DNA of 40,807 bases from Candidatus Gastranaerophilales bacterium (GTDB taxonomy: Bacteria; Cyanobacteriota; Vampirovibrionia; Gastranaerophilales; Gastranaerophilaceae), in the NCBI GenBank assembly GCA_947624665.1, contig CANQLK010000002.1, positions 1 to 40,807 on the forward strand. Reading direction: 5' to 3'. Below the pieces are notes generated by a model. It was not told the DNA's origin and did no database searches. It was given only the letters and a program-made list of their open reading frames with translations. Every line of letters starts with the position of its first letter. The first letter of the stretch is position 1. Positions 19,359-29,686 of the stretch are shown piece by piece. A program made the translations under genes and the position numbers.

Positions 19359-20666
19359 TCAGATTAAAATTCCGGTTAAATCATATTTAACAGCTCCCGT
19401 TATTTTGGCGGTAATAATATCGCCGGGCATGACGGGAGTTGTTGTATTTATATATATAAGTCCGTCTACTTCGGGAGCATCTTTATATGTGCGGGCAATA
19501 ACAAGCCCTTTTTCATTAACCGCTTCCGCTATACATTCAATTTCTTTTCCAATCATTTTTTTGTTCATATCTTCAGATATATTCTGCTGCAACAGCATCA
19601 ATTCTTTTCTTCGCTGTTTTTTTACTTTTGCACTTATTTGCGGTTTTAACGTATAAGAAGCTGTATCTTTTTCTCTTGAATATTCAAAAACTCCCAGTCG
19701 GTCAATTTTCATTTCTTTAACAAAATTATAAAGTTCTTGAAAATCTTCTTCCGTTTCTCCGGGGTAGCCTGTAATAAATGTTGTTCTTACAGCTGCATCA
19801 GGTATTAGCTTACGTATTTTTTTTATAAGCTTTCTATTATCCATAACGGGTCTGTTCATTGCTTTTAACATATTTTTGCTTACGTGCTGCAGCGGTACAT
19901 CTATATATTTTACGACTTTATCAAGATTATTTATTGTTTCCAAAAGTTCATCCGTTATTAAAGAAGGATATGTATACATAATCCTTATCCAATTTAATTC
20001 TTCAATTTGGTTTAATTCCTTCAAAAGTTCAATTAAAGAAGGTTTTCCATATATATCTTTACCGTAACTTGTGGTATCCTGCGCAATAAGAACAATTTCG
20101 CCGACACCTTTTTCGGCAAGATTTTTTGCTTCGTTTACAATATTTTCTATTTTTCTTGATTTATAATGCCCTCTAAGCTTTGGAATTACGCAATATCCGC
20201 AATTAAAATCACATCCGTCTGCAATTTTTATATATGAACTTGCACCAACCGTAATTTGCTGTCTTTCAACATCTTCGGGGTAATTATAATCAGGATTTTC
20301 ACTTACTTCATAGCAGGTATCTTCTTCTTTAGTAATTTTTTTTATAACATCGGTAATTTTATCAATATCCGAAGTTCCTATAAAAGCAATAGCTTCAGGG
20401 ATTAATGCTTGCAGTTCTTTTTTATGTTTTTGCGCTAAACATCCTGCTATTATTACCTTTTTCCCTGCTTTTATCATATCAAAAATCGAAGCTACGGATT
20501 CTTTTTCCGCATCGTGTATAAATGAGCATGTATTTATAATTACAAAATCCGCTTTCGTTTCATCAAGTGTAATCTGATATCCTTTTGAAGCAAGTTTGCC
20601 CAGCATTAATTCGGAATCCACCAGATTTTTTGCACAACCGTGATTTATTAAAGCTATTTTTCTCAT
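19359..20666 (-). CDS. rimO: Ribosomal protein S12 methylthiotransferase RimO
   Basis: GCAKNLVDSELMLG, radical SAM DGCDFNCGYCVIPKLRGHYKSR, TFITGYPGETEEDF, TRAM-like C-terminus. Confidence 0.94.
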   Translation of the reverse strand: MRKIALINHGCAKNLVDSELMLGKLASKGYQITLDETKADFVIINTCSFIHDAEKESVASIFDMIKAGKKVIIAGCLAQKHKKELQALIPEAIAFIGTSDIDKITDVIKKITKEEDTCYEVSENPDYNYPEDVERQQITVGASSYIKIADGCDFNCGYCVIPKLRGHYKSRKIENIVNEAKNLAEKGVGEIVLIAQDTTSYGKDIYGKPSLIELLKELNQIEELNWIRIMYTYPSLITDELLETINNLDKVVKYIDVPLQHVSKNMLKAMNRPVMDNRKLIKKIRKLIPDAAVRTTFITGYPGETEEDFQELYNFVKEMKIDRLGVFEYSREKDTASYTLKPQISAKVKKQRRKELMLLQQNISEDMNKKMIGKEIECIAEAVNEKGLVIARTYKDAPEVDGLIYINTTTPVMPGDIITAKITGAVKYDLTGILI

Positions 20667-22201
20667 TCTTTATTCTTTCTTTCAAATATTTTTATATCGT
20701 ATTTTTCTTCCCGCAGATTGAAGTTTTTATTTATAAATTCCAAAAATTCTTTTGCATAATCCTCTCCAAAATATCTGCTTCCGTATTCAATGTTATCAAT
20801 AGGAAGTATTATGAAATAATCGGGCATGTTTTTATTAAAGTGTTCTATTATTTTGTCAGGGCCAAAAACATCGGTATAAAATAATGGAATTAAGCTGAAA
20901 TAGAAATAATCTCCCGTTCTGTCCGTTATATAATTTATAATACTGCCTTCGGGAAGTACCACAATTTTATCTTGAGGTTTTGTGTTATTAAAAACATATT
21001 TACAGGAATAATCAATCATCCTGCCTTCTTTTGCGTATGTTGTAATGCTTCCTTTCGGAGTATTCAGCGTATAATTTTTGTTTTTAAGTGATGAAAAATC
21101 ATCCGCAAAAAACAGTATTATACATATTAATAAAATTAATTCGGTAAATTTTTTATAATATCTTGAATATAAGATTAAGGCGCAAAGAGCGCAAATAGGG
21201 AACAAAAACAGTCCCATGTGTCTGATATTCAAATATATAAATGATTTAGCACATGCAATAAAAGAACACAATACAAATATAAACAAAGGTTTATCTGAAT
21301 ATATTTTTTTTGCATTCATAATAAAAAACAAAATATTCAGTAAAGGAAGCAGTGCAAAAATTGAAAAAATCCCGTTATTTTTTATTAACCCGAATAAATA
21401 TGAAAAATGAAAAAAACCGCCTGTCTTTGAGAAGAACAGTTTTATAAGAGGTGCGTTTATCAAATTCCATATTAAATATATATTATCTTTTATATCTGCC
21501 GTATTTAAACCTTGTATTATCAAAATAACAAAACAAATCAAAGGAACACTTAAAAAACTCATAAAGCATATCGGTAATTTCTTTATTCCAACAGGTTTTA
21601 CAAATATTAAAGTATACAAAATAATTAACGGCATAATAAAAAATTCATACTTATTTGATATGCAAATTCCCGAAAACAGGCATGATAAATATGCGAAATA
21701 ACTTTTTTCACATTTAATATACTTTATTAAAAATAAAACAGATAACAAAAATGAAGAAAGTGCGTAAATTATGGCAAAAGAATATGTCAGATTGGAATTA
21801 TATAAAAAAACGGGATAAACGATAGCAAAAATCATGCCCGCCGAAAAAAGAAAACTCAAATGTTTTTTAATAAATTCAATCCCCAGTAAATAGAGAGTAA
21901 TGATGATAAGAAGCGAATTTAAAATTGCAAAATTATATAAAACAGAAATACTCTGACCGAAAATTTTCATTAAAAAGCAGTTAACAAAGTATGAGAGAGG
22001 CCCGTAAATATTAAAAATATCTTTATATAAAACAAATCCATCCTGCATAGCCTGCGGAATAAAAAATTCTCTTCCCGTATCTATAAGAAGCAAGCCTTGT
22101 TTCAGATAGAAAAACGGCAGGCATGAAAAAAAGATAATAAATATCAGCAATATAAAAAAACGATTATTTTTTATAAAGCTTTGCATGGAATTAACCCTCA
22201 T
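20663..22201 (-). CDS. Polytopic membrane protein, GT39/PMT-like glycosyltransferase
   Basis: 512 aa with many TM helices; N-terminal loop IDTGREFFIPQAMQDGFVLYKDIFNIYGPLSYF resembles the acidic loop of GT-C enzymes. Confidence 0.7.
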   Translation of the reverse strand: MRVNSMQSFIKNNRFFILLIFIIFFSCLPFFYLKQGLLLIDTGREFFIPQAMQDGFVLYKDIFNIYGPLSYFVNCFLMKIFGQSISVLYNFAILNSLLIIITLYLLGIEFIKKHLSFLFSAGMIFAIVYPVFLYNSNLTYSFAIIYALSSFLLSVLFLIKYIKCEKSYFAYLSCLFSGICISNKYEFFIMPLIILYTLIFVKPVGIKKLPICFMSFLSVPLICFVILIIQGLNTADIKDNIYLIWNLINAPLIKLFFSKTGGFFHFSYLFGLIKNNGIFSIFALLPLLNILFFIMNAKKIYSDKPLFIFVLCSFIACAKSFIYLNIRHMGLFLFPICALCALILYSRYYKKFTELILLICIILFFADDFSSLKNKNYTLNTPKGSITTYAKEGRMIDYSCKYVFNNTKPQDKIVVLPEGSIINYITDRTGDYFYFSLIPLFYTDVFGPDKIIEHFNKNMPDYFIILPIDNIEYGSRYFGEDYAKEFLEFINKNFNLREEKYDIKIFERKNKE

Positions 22202-24773
22202 TATTAAAGGTTAAAGTAAGCTGCGGAACTTCGGGAAACGTTTGTTTTGATTTTTTTACCGACAAATCCTTAGAATAATCTTTCTGCATTCTGTTCATAA
22301 TACTTTGAGCTTTGGAAACAACAGAATCAGGCAGTCCTGCCATTTTTGCAACCTGAATACCGTAACTTTTGCTTGCGCTGCCTTGTATAACTTTTCTTAA
22401 GAAATTAATTTTACCGTTTTCCTCGGAAAGCGTAATTCTGTAGTTTTTAATTTGTTCAATGGAATTAGCCATAACGTTAAGTTCATGGTAATGAGTTGCA
22501 AAAATTGTTCTGGCTTTAATCTTTGTTGCAATATATTCTGCAACCGACCAGGCGATGGCAACTCCGTCGTAAGTTGAGGTTCCTCTGCCTATTTCATCAA
22601 GCAGAATTAAACTTTTTTCGGTTGCACTGTTCAGAATAAAAGCGGTTTCATTCATTTCGACCATAAAAGTCGATTGTCCGAGCGATAAATCATCGACAGC
22701 ACCTACTCTTGTAAAGATTTTGTCAACGATACCTATACGTGCATAAGAAGCAGGAACGAAAGAGCCTATTTGCGCCAGCAGAACAATAAGTGCATTTTGG
22801 CGCATATATGTTGATTTCCCCGCCATATTCGGGCCTGTTAATATCATAAACTGTGTTTCTTCATAATTATGAGTATCGGCAATCAGTTTTAAGTCATTCG
22901 GAACATATTGCCCCATAGGCAAAATCTTTTCTACAACAGGGTGTCTTCCGTCTTTTATGTATATTTCGTTTGTATCGGTTATCTCGGGTTTAACATAATT
23001 TGATTCTATTGCATTTAGTGCAAACGATAATAAAACATCCGCCCTTGCAATAAAGTGTGAAGCCTCTTTTATAATATCTACAAATGATTTGGAGTATTCG
23101 GCAAGGTCGTTAAATATTTTTTGTTCAAGCTCTATTGTTTTAAATTGTGCTGAAAGCACGTCATTTTCGTGATTTTTGAGTTCTTCCGTCGTATATCTTT
23201 CGGTATTTGTAAGAGTTTGCTTTCGTACATAATTTAAAGGAATGCGGTTAATATTTGATTTCGTAACTTCGATAAAGTAGCCGAAATTTCTGTTATAGCT
23301 AACTCGAAGGTTATTAATTCCCGTTATTTCTTTTTGCTGAGCTTCAAATTTTTTAAGCCAATCTTCTCCGCCCGTTAAAAGGCTTCTGAAATAATCCAAA
23401 TCGTTATTAACGTTATTTTTAATAAATCCGCCGTCTTTTATATTAATACCCGCATTTTCGTCAATTGTACGATTAATAACGGAAGCGAATTCAACAAGTT
23501 CATCCGAGTTTTTTATAAATTCGTTTAAATATTTACTGTTAAATGTTTTAAATATACCCGAAAGATTAGGGAACAGGCTGAAAGTATTTTTGAGTGCCAG
23601 AAAATCTCTGGGATTAGCACTACCGTTGCTGATTTTTATTGCAAGACGCTCTATATCGCAAATTCTGCCAAGGATTTCAGATAAATTTAATCTGGAAGAA
23701 GTATTGTTAATAAGTTCTTCAACGGAATTTAATCTGTTATTAAGTTCGTTAATATTTTTAACCGGTTGGGTTATCCAATTTTTAAGCAGTCTTGAACCCA
23801 TTGGAGATTTAACCTTATCTATTGCCCAATATAGACTTCCGTATTTAATTTTATCTCTGGAGGTTTCGGTGAGTTCTAAGTTTCGTCTTGTAGAAGCATC
23901 GATAGAAACAAATTCAGAGGTTGAATACGGTTTAATAACATCAAACTTAGGCAGGGTTCCTTTTTGAGTTTCTATAATATAATCCCAAATAGCACCCGCC
24001 GCAAGAAAAGCGATTTTATATTCATTAAATCCGAAAGCTTCAAGTGAATTTACATTAAATACCTGTTTTATCTTTGATATGGCATTTTCTTCATCGAAAG
24101 AGGAGATTGCCATTTTGGTACAAGGGTAAATACTTGTAATTTCATCAGGCAAATCGGCTTTTTCTTCGGGTACTATCTGAAACGGTTTTAGTTTAAGTTT
24201 TTTAACGGGAGTCAAAATTTCAGAAGGTTTAATTCTTGCGAGTTCAGCCAAAATATCAATCAGAGAACCTTTTGTAACTTTAAACTCTCCCGTAGAAATA
24301 TCAGTATAAGCCAATCCGAAAATATTATCAGATTTTATAACTGCCGCAAGATAATTGTTTCCCGTAGGTTCAAGCAGATTTAATTCCGTAATAGTTCCTG
24401 CGGTAATGGTTTTTACAATATCACGTTTAACAAGTCCTTTGACTTCCTTTGGATTTTCCAATTGTTCACAAACGGCGACTTTATAATTTTTGTTTAAGAG
24501 TTTCGGGATATAAGTATTAAGCGATTTAACGGGAATTCCCGCCATGGGAACTTTGCCTATTTCTCCTCCGTCTTTGTGAGTCAGGGTTAAGCCGAGTTCT
24601 TTTGAAAACAATATTGCATCTTCAAAAAAACCTTCATAAAAATCGCCCATTCTGTATAAAAGAACAACTTCCTGATATTGCCTTTTTATATCAAGGAATT
24701 GTTTGAACATTGGTGTTGCATGTTCATAGTCGACTTCCAAACTATTACAATTCTTGATTTCTTCATTTATCAT
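22191..24773 (-). CDS. mutS: DNA mismatch repair protein MutS
   Basis: TPMFKQFLDIKRQYQEVVLLYRMGDFYEGF, LTGPNMAGKSTYMRQNALIVLLAQIGSFVPA, LLDEIGRGTSTYDGVAIAW. Confidence 0.97.
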   Translation of the reverse strand: MINEEIKNCNSLEVDYEHATPMFKQFLDIKRQYQEVVLLYRMGDFYEGFFEDAILFSKELGLTLTHKDGGEIGKVPMAGIPVKSLNTYIPKLLNKNYKVAVCEQLENPKEVKGLVKRDIVKTITAGTITELNLLEPTGNNYLAAVIKSDNIFGLAYTDISTGEFKVTKGSLIDILAELARIKPSEILTPVKKLKLKPFQIVPEEKADLPDEITSIYPCTKMAISSFDEENAISKIKQVFNVNSLEAFGFNEYKIAFLAAGAIWDYIIETQKGTLPKFDVIKPYSTSEFVSIDASTRRNLELTETSRDKIKYGSLYWAIDKVKSPMGSRLLKNWITQPVKNINELNNRLNSVEELINNTSSRLNLSEILGRICDIERLAIKISNGSANPRDFLALKNTFSLFPNLSGIFKTFNSKYLNEFIKNSDELVEFASVINRTIDENAGINIKDGGFIKNNVNNDLDYFRSLLTGGEDWLKKFEAQQKEITGINNLRVSYNRNFGYFIEVTKSNINRIPLNYVRKQTLTNTERYTTEELKNHENDVLSAQFKTIELEQKIFNDLAEYSKSFVDIIKEASHFIARADVLLSFALNAIESNYVKPEITDTNEIYIKDGRHPVVEKILPMGQYVPNDLKLIADTHNYEETQFMILTGPNMAGKSTYMRQNALIVLLAQIGSFVPASYARIGIVDKIFTRVGAVDDLSLGQSTFMVEMNETAFILNSATEKSLILLDEIGRGTSTYDGVAIAWSVAEYIATKIKARTIFATHYHELNVMANSIEQIKNYRITLSEENGKINFLRKVIQGSASKSYGIQVAKMAGLPDSVVSKAQSIMNRMQKDYSKDLSVKKSKQTFPEVPQLTLTFNNEG

Positions 24774-24843
24774 AGCTATACTTAATGTATTACAAATTTA
24801 CCTTATTTTCAACGAATATTAAAGTTTTAGTAAAGGAGTTTTA

Positions 24844-25446
24844 ATGAAAGGTTGTTTAAGCTTAGTTATAAAATTATTAATTGCCATACTCATTTTTTTC
24901 GGACTGGTACATTTAGGTATTATCGATTTTATTAAAAATAAAATCCAAGAACATAATACCGTCACTAAAGAACATATAATCGATGATACAAAAGATGTAA
25001 TTGATTTATCTCAAATAAATGAAGAATATTCGGTAGATAAAAACTTAAAAATACTAAAAAACAGAATGATTATAGCCGAACATAAAGCAACAGGTCAAAA
25101 AATGATTATCATTGAACCTAAAAATGAAAATATTTTAACAAAAGAAGATATTAAAGCAGATACCGTTCAGAAAAAAATAGATGATACAATCAATAAATAT
25201 AAATATCAGGTGGTTAAATTCGATAGCGTAAAAGTCACAAAACATGGTGATTTTGAAGGTTTAGGTCAAAATATTCCATACGTAAAAATAGAAGCAAAAA
25301 TTTCTAATCTGCCTATTAAGGATGTAGAAGGCATCTTAGGAGTTGCAGAAAATGAAAGCGGTAAAAATCTCATTCTATTATCCGTTAATGAAAACGGGAA
25401 ATATTCTCAAATAATAACCGATGCATTTTTTGAGAAAGTTAAATAA
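24844..25446 (+). CDS. Hypothetical protein, single N-terminal TM
   Basis: AAAGGAG RBS; LVIKLLIAILIFFGLVHLGII helix; no family recognised. Confidence 0.75.
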   Translation: MKGCLSLVIKLLIAILIFFGLVHLGIIDFIKNKIQEHNTVTKEHIIDDTKDVIDLSQINEEYSVDKNLKILKNRMIIAEHKATGQKMIIIEPKNENILTKEDIKADTVQKKIDDTINKYKYQVVKFDSVKVTKHGDFEGLGQNIPYVKIEAKISNLPIKDVEGILGVAENESGKNLILLSVNENGKYSQIITDAFFEKVK

Positions 25447-26543
25447 TGCAAAATCAATATAAAAAATTAATGAAAAAATGCATAAGTTTGGCAAAAAAAA
25501 GCGAAGGCAGAGTATCACCTAATCCTCTGGTCGGCGCAGTTATCTTTGATGATGATTTCAGAATAATTTCTCAAGGCAGGCATGAAAAATACGGGGAAAA
25601 TCATGCGGAAAGAAATGCGATTTTGTCCGCAAAAGAAGATTTAAGAGGAAAATCCATCATAGTTAATTTAGAGCCGTGTTCGCATTTCGGAAAAACTCCG
25701 CCTTGTGCTGATTTGATTATTGAAAAAGGCTTAAAACGTGTAATAATAGGTATGAGCGACCCTAATCCGATTGTATCGGGCAGAGGCATAAAAAAACTTA
25801 AAGAAGCAGGAATTGAAGTTATTGAAGGAATTCTTGAAAAGGAATGTAAAGAACTTAATGAAATTTTTCTAAAAAATCAACTGGAGAAAAAACCTTTTAT
25901 TGCAATAAAAACGGCAACTACATTAGACGGAAAAATAGCAACGGCTTCAGGTTCTTCAAAATGGATAACGGATGAATATTCGAGAAACGAGGTTCAAAAA
26001 CTCAGAAATAAATATGATGCCATATTAACAAGTTCAGCTACGGTTATAAAAGATAATCCTTCTTTGACATGCCGGATGAAAAACGGCAGAAACCCCGTCA
26101 GAATAATTCTTGATACAAATTTAAATACGCCCTCAGGAAGTAAAGTATATGAGAATAATGCGGAAATAATTATTTTAACGGGCGAACACGTTGCCGACAG
26201 CAGGATAAAAAAACATAAAACCTGTGCAAAATATATAAAATGCCCCGTTAAAAACGGTCATATAGATTTAAATAAAGCTGTAGATTTAATATATCAGCAG
26301 GGAATAATGAGTATTCTTACAGAATCGGGCGGAATTTTAAATAACGCATTTATTCAGGAAAACCTTGCAGATAGATTAATTCAGTTTGTTGCACCTAAAA
26401 TATTATCGGATAAAACGGGCAAAAATTTTTCAGAAGGCTGTACTCGTTCCGACATATCGGAATGTAACAATTTAATTATTACCTCGACGAAACAACTAAA
26501 ACACGATATAATTATTAACAGCATTTTTATAAAGGACATCTGA
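25446..26543 (+). CDS. ribD: Bifunctional diaminohydroxyphosphoribosylaminopyrimidine deaminase / reductase
   Basis: VSPNPLVGAVI, HAERNAI, NLEPCSHFGKTPPCADLII, ATTLDGKIATASGSSKWIT. Confidence 0.95.
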   Translation: MQNQYKKLMKKCISLAKKSEGRVSPNPLVGAVIFDDDFRIISQGRHEKYGENHAERNAILSAKEDLRGKSIIVNLEPCSHFGKTPPCADLIIEKGLKRVIIGMSDPNPIVSGRGIKKLKEAGIEVIEGILEKECKELNEIFLKNQLEKKPFIAIKTATTLDGKIATASGSSKWITDEYSRNEVQKLRNKYDAILTSSATVIKDNPSLTCRMKNGRNPVRIILDTNLNTPSGSKVYENNAEIIILTGEHVADSRIKKHKTCAKYIKCPVKNGHIDLNKAVDLIYQQGIMSILTESGGILNNAFIQENLADRLIQFVAPKILSDKTGKNFSEGCTRSDISECNNLIITSTKQLKHDIIINSIFIKDI

Positions 26544-26544
26544 T

Positions 26545-26853
26545 TTGCAAATTTCAAAAATCCAAACAAATCCAACCGTATATAAAAAAAATAATTTTAA
26601 AGGGAATGATAATAAATTTGTTCCCAAAACAAAGGCAGGCAAATATATAGACAGATTTGTTAAAAATGCAGCCGAATCTACTCCCGTATTTTTGGGAATG
26701 GCAGCTATTTGGGCTTTTTATGATAAATCAGCGTTAAATGTAAATTTTAAAAAAGCTTTTTCCGATAACATAAAAAAATTTTTTATGCCCATGTTAGTTG
26801 TTTCTTCAGCATTTTTATCTTATATTGATAACAGAGATGAAAAAAAGAGATAG
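26545..26853 (+). CDS. Small membrane protein, hypothetical
   Basis: TTG start 1 nt after the ribD stop; NNFKGND motif near N-terminus; two hydrophobic segments. Confidence 0.6.
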   Translation: MQISKIQTNPTVYKKNNFKGNDNKFVPKTKAGKYIDRFVKNAAESTPVFLGMAAIWAFYDKSALNVNFKKAFSDNIKKFFMPMLVVSSAFLSYIDNRDEKKR

Positions 26854-26890
26854 TTTTACACTTTGATGATTTTGATAACGGAATTGAATT

Positions 26891-28492
26891 ATGGAACAAG
26901 ATATAAATGAAAAACTGTATAATTTACAAAAGAATGTACTTGAACTTCACAATTTATTTGATTTAAACATGTTGGCAAATCAGTCACATTCGGTTGAAGA
27001 TTTGCTTTCGAAAGTATCATTGCTGATAAAGAATTCTGTTAATGTTAAGAATTTAAGATTTTTTATATTTAGTAACGGAATGTTTCAAACGAAAAGTATA
27101 GCAACCAATACGGATTTGCATTTTGAATTTCCCGCCGAGAATGCACCGTTTTTGCAAAACGAAAATGAAGGACTGATAAAAATTACCAATAATGACGGGA
27201 GTCCGATATATAAAACTTTCTGGGTTACATATAAACTTAGAGAACTTGAAAGTGAATATATGAAAGTTTTTTATGTTGAAGATGTTCCGTTTTGCATTTG
27301 CAGTATAGGCAAAAAAGAAGATAACAGTGATTTTAACGAAGACGATTTTAAATATTTAAACCAGATTTTTAACTGCATTGAACCTATTTTAAGGAAATTT
27401 ATCAAAAATAAAGAACAAGAAAACAAAATTATGGAGTTGAATAAAACAATCCATAATCTTTCTATTTTGTATAATATCTCTCAGGCAGTAAATTTTATCG
27501 ATGACTTAAAAAGGCTGATAAGCGTAATATTAGATAAAGCAATAACAACCGTAAATGCAGAAAAAGGCTCATTAATGCTGTATGATTCATCCGATAATAC
27601 GCTGCAAGTTAAAGTTGTATACGGACTTAAAGATAAAAAAGCGGAAGATGATATAAACAACGGTATAATAGAATGCAGTAAAATAGAGCCGAACAGCGGA
27701 ATTGCAGGAAAAGTATTTACCGAAAAGAAATCCATAATAACAAACCTTGGAGGTAAAGACCCGAGATTCAGCCAATTTAAAGGTGAAGCAAAGGTTTCAT
27801 CTTTAATCTGCGTACCTTTAATAGCTAAAGGCGAATGTATAGGAATTATTAATATTACAAACAAGAAAAACGGTAAACTGTTTAACAAAAAGGATTTGGA
27901 ATTCGTTGAAGCATTAGCTAATCAGGCTTCTATTGCCGTTGATAATGCTCAATTATATGAATTAGCAACAAAAGACGGTTTAACTAAATTATACATCCGC
28001 AGACACCTGTTTAATTTGCTTGAAGCAGAAATTAAAAGAGTAGAAAGATATCATCACGTATTATCCGTCTTGATGATGGATATAGATGATTTCAAAAAAG
28101 TTAACGATACATACGGACATTTAGTAGGTGACATGGTTTTAAAAGAAATAGCAAATGCTATTCAAAAAACGGTAAGGCATGTTGATATCCCCGCAAGATA
28201 CGGCGGTGAAGAATTTACTATAGTTCTGCCTGAAACAACCATTAATAACGCACTTACCATTGCCGAAAGATTAAGGAAAAAAATCAGCGAAATTTCAATA
28301 AAAATCGACGAAGAAAATACCGTAAGACCGACAATAAGTATAGGCGCAGCAGAATACCCCAATGCCGCCGATAACATGAACGATTTGATTGATGCCGCAG
28401 ATAAAGCTCTATACACTTCCAAAGAAAACGGCAAAAATTGTATCCACATGTATTTTGACAATAATATTACTAAATATTTAGATAAACAATGA
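26891..28492 (+). CDS. GAF domain-containing diguanylate cyclase (GGDEF)
   Basis: GAF-like region (EKGSLMLYDSSDNTLQVKVVYG...GIAGKVFTEKKSIITN); GGDEF active site RYGGEEFTIVLPET, RxxD I-site (RHVD) five residues before it. Confidence 0.92.
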   Translation: MEQDINEKLYNLQKNVLELHNLFDLNMLANQSHSVEDLLSKVSLLIKNSVNVKNLRFFIFSNGMFQTKSIATNTDLHFEFPAENAPFLQNENEGLIKITNNDGSPIYKTFWVTYKLRELESEYMKVFYVEDVPFCICSIGKKEDNSDFNEDDFKYLNQIFNCIEPILRKFIKNKEQENKIMELNKTIHNLSILYNISQAVNFIDDLKRLISVILDKAITTVNAEKGSLMLYDSSDNTLQVKVVYGLKDKKAEDDINNGIIECSKIEPNSGIAGKVFTEKKSIITNLGGKDPRFSQFKGEAKVSSLICVPLIAKGECIGIINITNKKNGKLFNKKDLEFVEALANQASIAVDNAQLYELATKDGLTKLYIRRHLFNLLEAEIKRVERYHHVLSVLMMDIDDFKKVNDTYGHLVGDMVLKEIANAIQKTVRHVDIPARYGGEEFTIVLPETTINNALTIAERLRKKISEISIKIDEENTVRPTISIGAAEYPNAADNMNDLIDAADKALYTSKENGKNCIHMYFDNNITKYLDKQ

Positions 28493-28545
28493 AATTTTGT
28501 AAATAATCATAAATATTTGGCACAAGCAAATAATCCTAAAAATAT

Positions 28546-28580
28546 TATTGCAATATAATTATAATAGTATATTGCAATAA
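28546..28580. promoter_or_regulatory. Perfect 13-bp inverted repeat TTATTGCAATATA-N9-TATATTGCAATAA enclosing TATAAT
   Basis: Arms 28546-28558 and 28568-28580 are exact reverse complements; TATAAT at 28560-28565; coaD ATG at 28594. Confidence 0.75.
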
Positions 28581-28593
28581 AAAGGTAAAAAGG

Positions 28594-29076
28594 ATGAAAA
28601 CGGCTATATATCCCGGAAGTTTTGATCCGATAACAAAAGGACATCTTGATGTTCTAAAAAGAGCTGCGGATATTTTTGATAAAGTAATCTTGGTCGTTTC
28701 CGTTAATGTTAACAAAAAAAGCTTTTTATCACTGGAAGATAAATTATCATTGATTAAAGAGTCTTGCAAAGACATAAAAAATGTTGAAGTGGACAGCTTT
28801 GACGGACTTACGATAGAATATGCAAAAAAAAGAAATGCAAATGTATTGATAAGAGGACTTAGAGCCGTTTCGGACTTCGAATACGAAATGCAGCTGTCAC
28901 AAGCAAACAGCGCTCTTTGCAATGATATTCACACCGTTTTTTTAATTACAAAACCCAAATACAATTTTATATCATCAGGTACGGTAAGGGAAATTGCGCT
29001 TATGAAAGGCGACGTTTCAAAATTCGTTCCCGAACCGGTTGCTAAATTTTTAGAATCCAAGTATACGAAAGGTTAA
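28594..29076 (+). CDS. coaD: Phosphopantetheine adenylyltransferase
   Basis: AIYPGSFDPITKGHLDVLKRA, LIRGLRAVSDFEYEMQ, ISSGTVREIA. Confidence 0.97.
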   Translation: MKTAIYPGSFDPITKGHLDVLKRAADIFDKVILVVSVNVNKKSFLSLEDKLSLIKESCKDIKNVEVDSFDGLTIEYAKKRNANVLIRGLRAVSDFEYEMQLSQANSALCNDIHTVFLITKPKYNFISSGTVREIALMKGDVSKFVPEPVAKFLESKYTKG

Positions 29077-29080
29077 AGTC

Positions 29081-29656
29081 ATGACAGAATTACGAATCAG
29101 TCATCTGATAGACGAAGCAGATGAATTATTAGATAATAAGTTCCATATAGGAAGTTATTGCTTGCTTATGAATACTGATGATATTCAGGATATTTTAAGC
29201 AAAATTCGTGCTATATTGCCTGAAGAAATTAAAACCGCAGAAATGATTTTAAAACGCAGAGATGATATCTATATGGAAGCTCAAAGCAGAGCCGACAGAA
29301 TACTCAGTGAAGCCCAAAATACAGCCTCTAACATCTTAAGCGAGTCCGAATTAATTAGAGCAGTCAGAGAAAAAGCAGCTAAAATTCAAGAACAAGTTAA
29401 AGAAAGCTGCGAAGAAATGAAAAATAAAGCGGCAGAAGAAGCCGAATCACTGAAAAGAGCTGCATTTAAAGAAGCTACAGAAACCAGAGAAGGTGCTAAA
29501 GCTTATGCCGAAGAAATTCTTAATAACTTGGAACACGATATTGATAAAATGCACAGGCATGTTAGAAGTTGTCAGGAATTTTTAGCTCAAAAAAAAGAAC
29601 AGGTAAGGGAACCTCTTACGGATATTAACGACAACATTAATAGAGTTGGCGCATAA
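29081..29656 (+). CDS. Coiled-coil protein (AtpF/DivIVA-like), function unknown
   Basis: 191 aa, Ala/Glu/Lys-rich helical heptads; 4 nt after coaD. Confidence 0.75.
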   Translation: MTELRISHLIDEADELLDNKFHIGSYCLLMNTDDIQDILSKIRAILPEEIKTAEMILKRRDDIYMEAQSRADRILSEAQNTASNILSESELIRAVREKAAKIQEQVKESCEEMKNKAAEEAESLKRAAFKEATETREGAKAYAEEILNNLEHDIDKMHRHVRSCQEFLAQKKEQVREPLTDINDNINRVGA

Positions 29657-29686
29657 CATTAACAATTAAATATATAGGAAAATAAA

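Noticed and set aside
28518-28530. Sigma-54-like TTGGCAC upstream of coaD
   Set aside because: No matching -12 TTGC element at the correct spacing.
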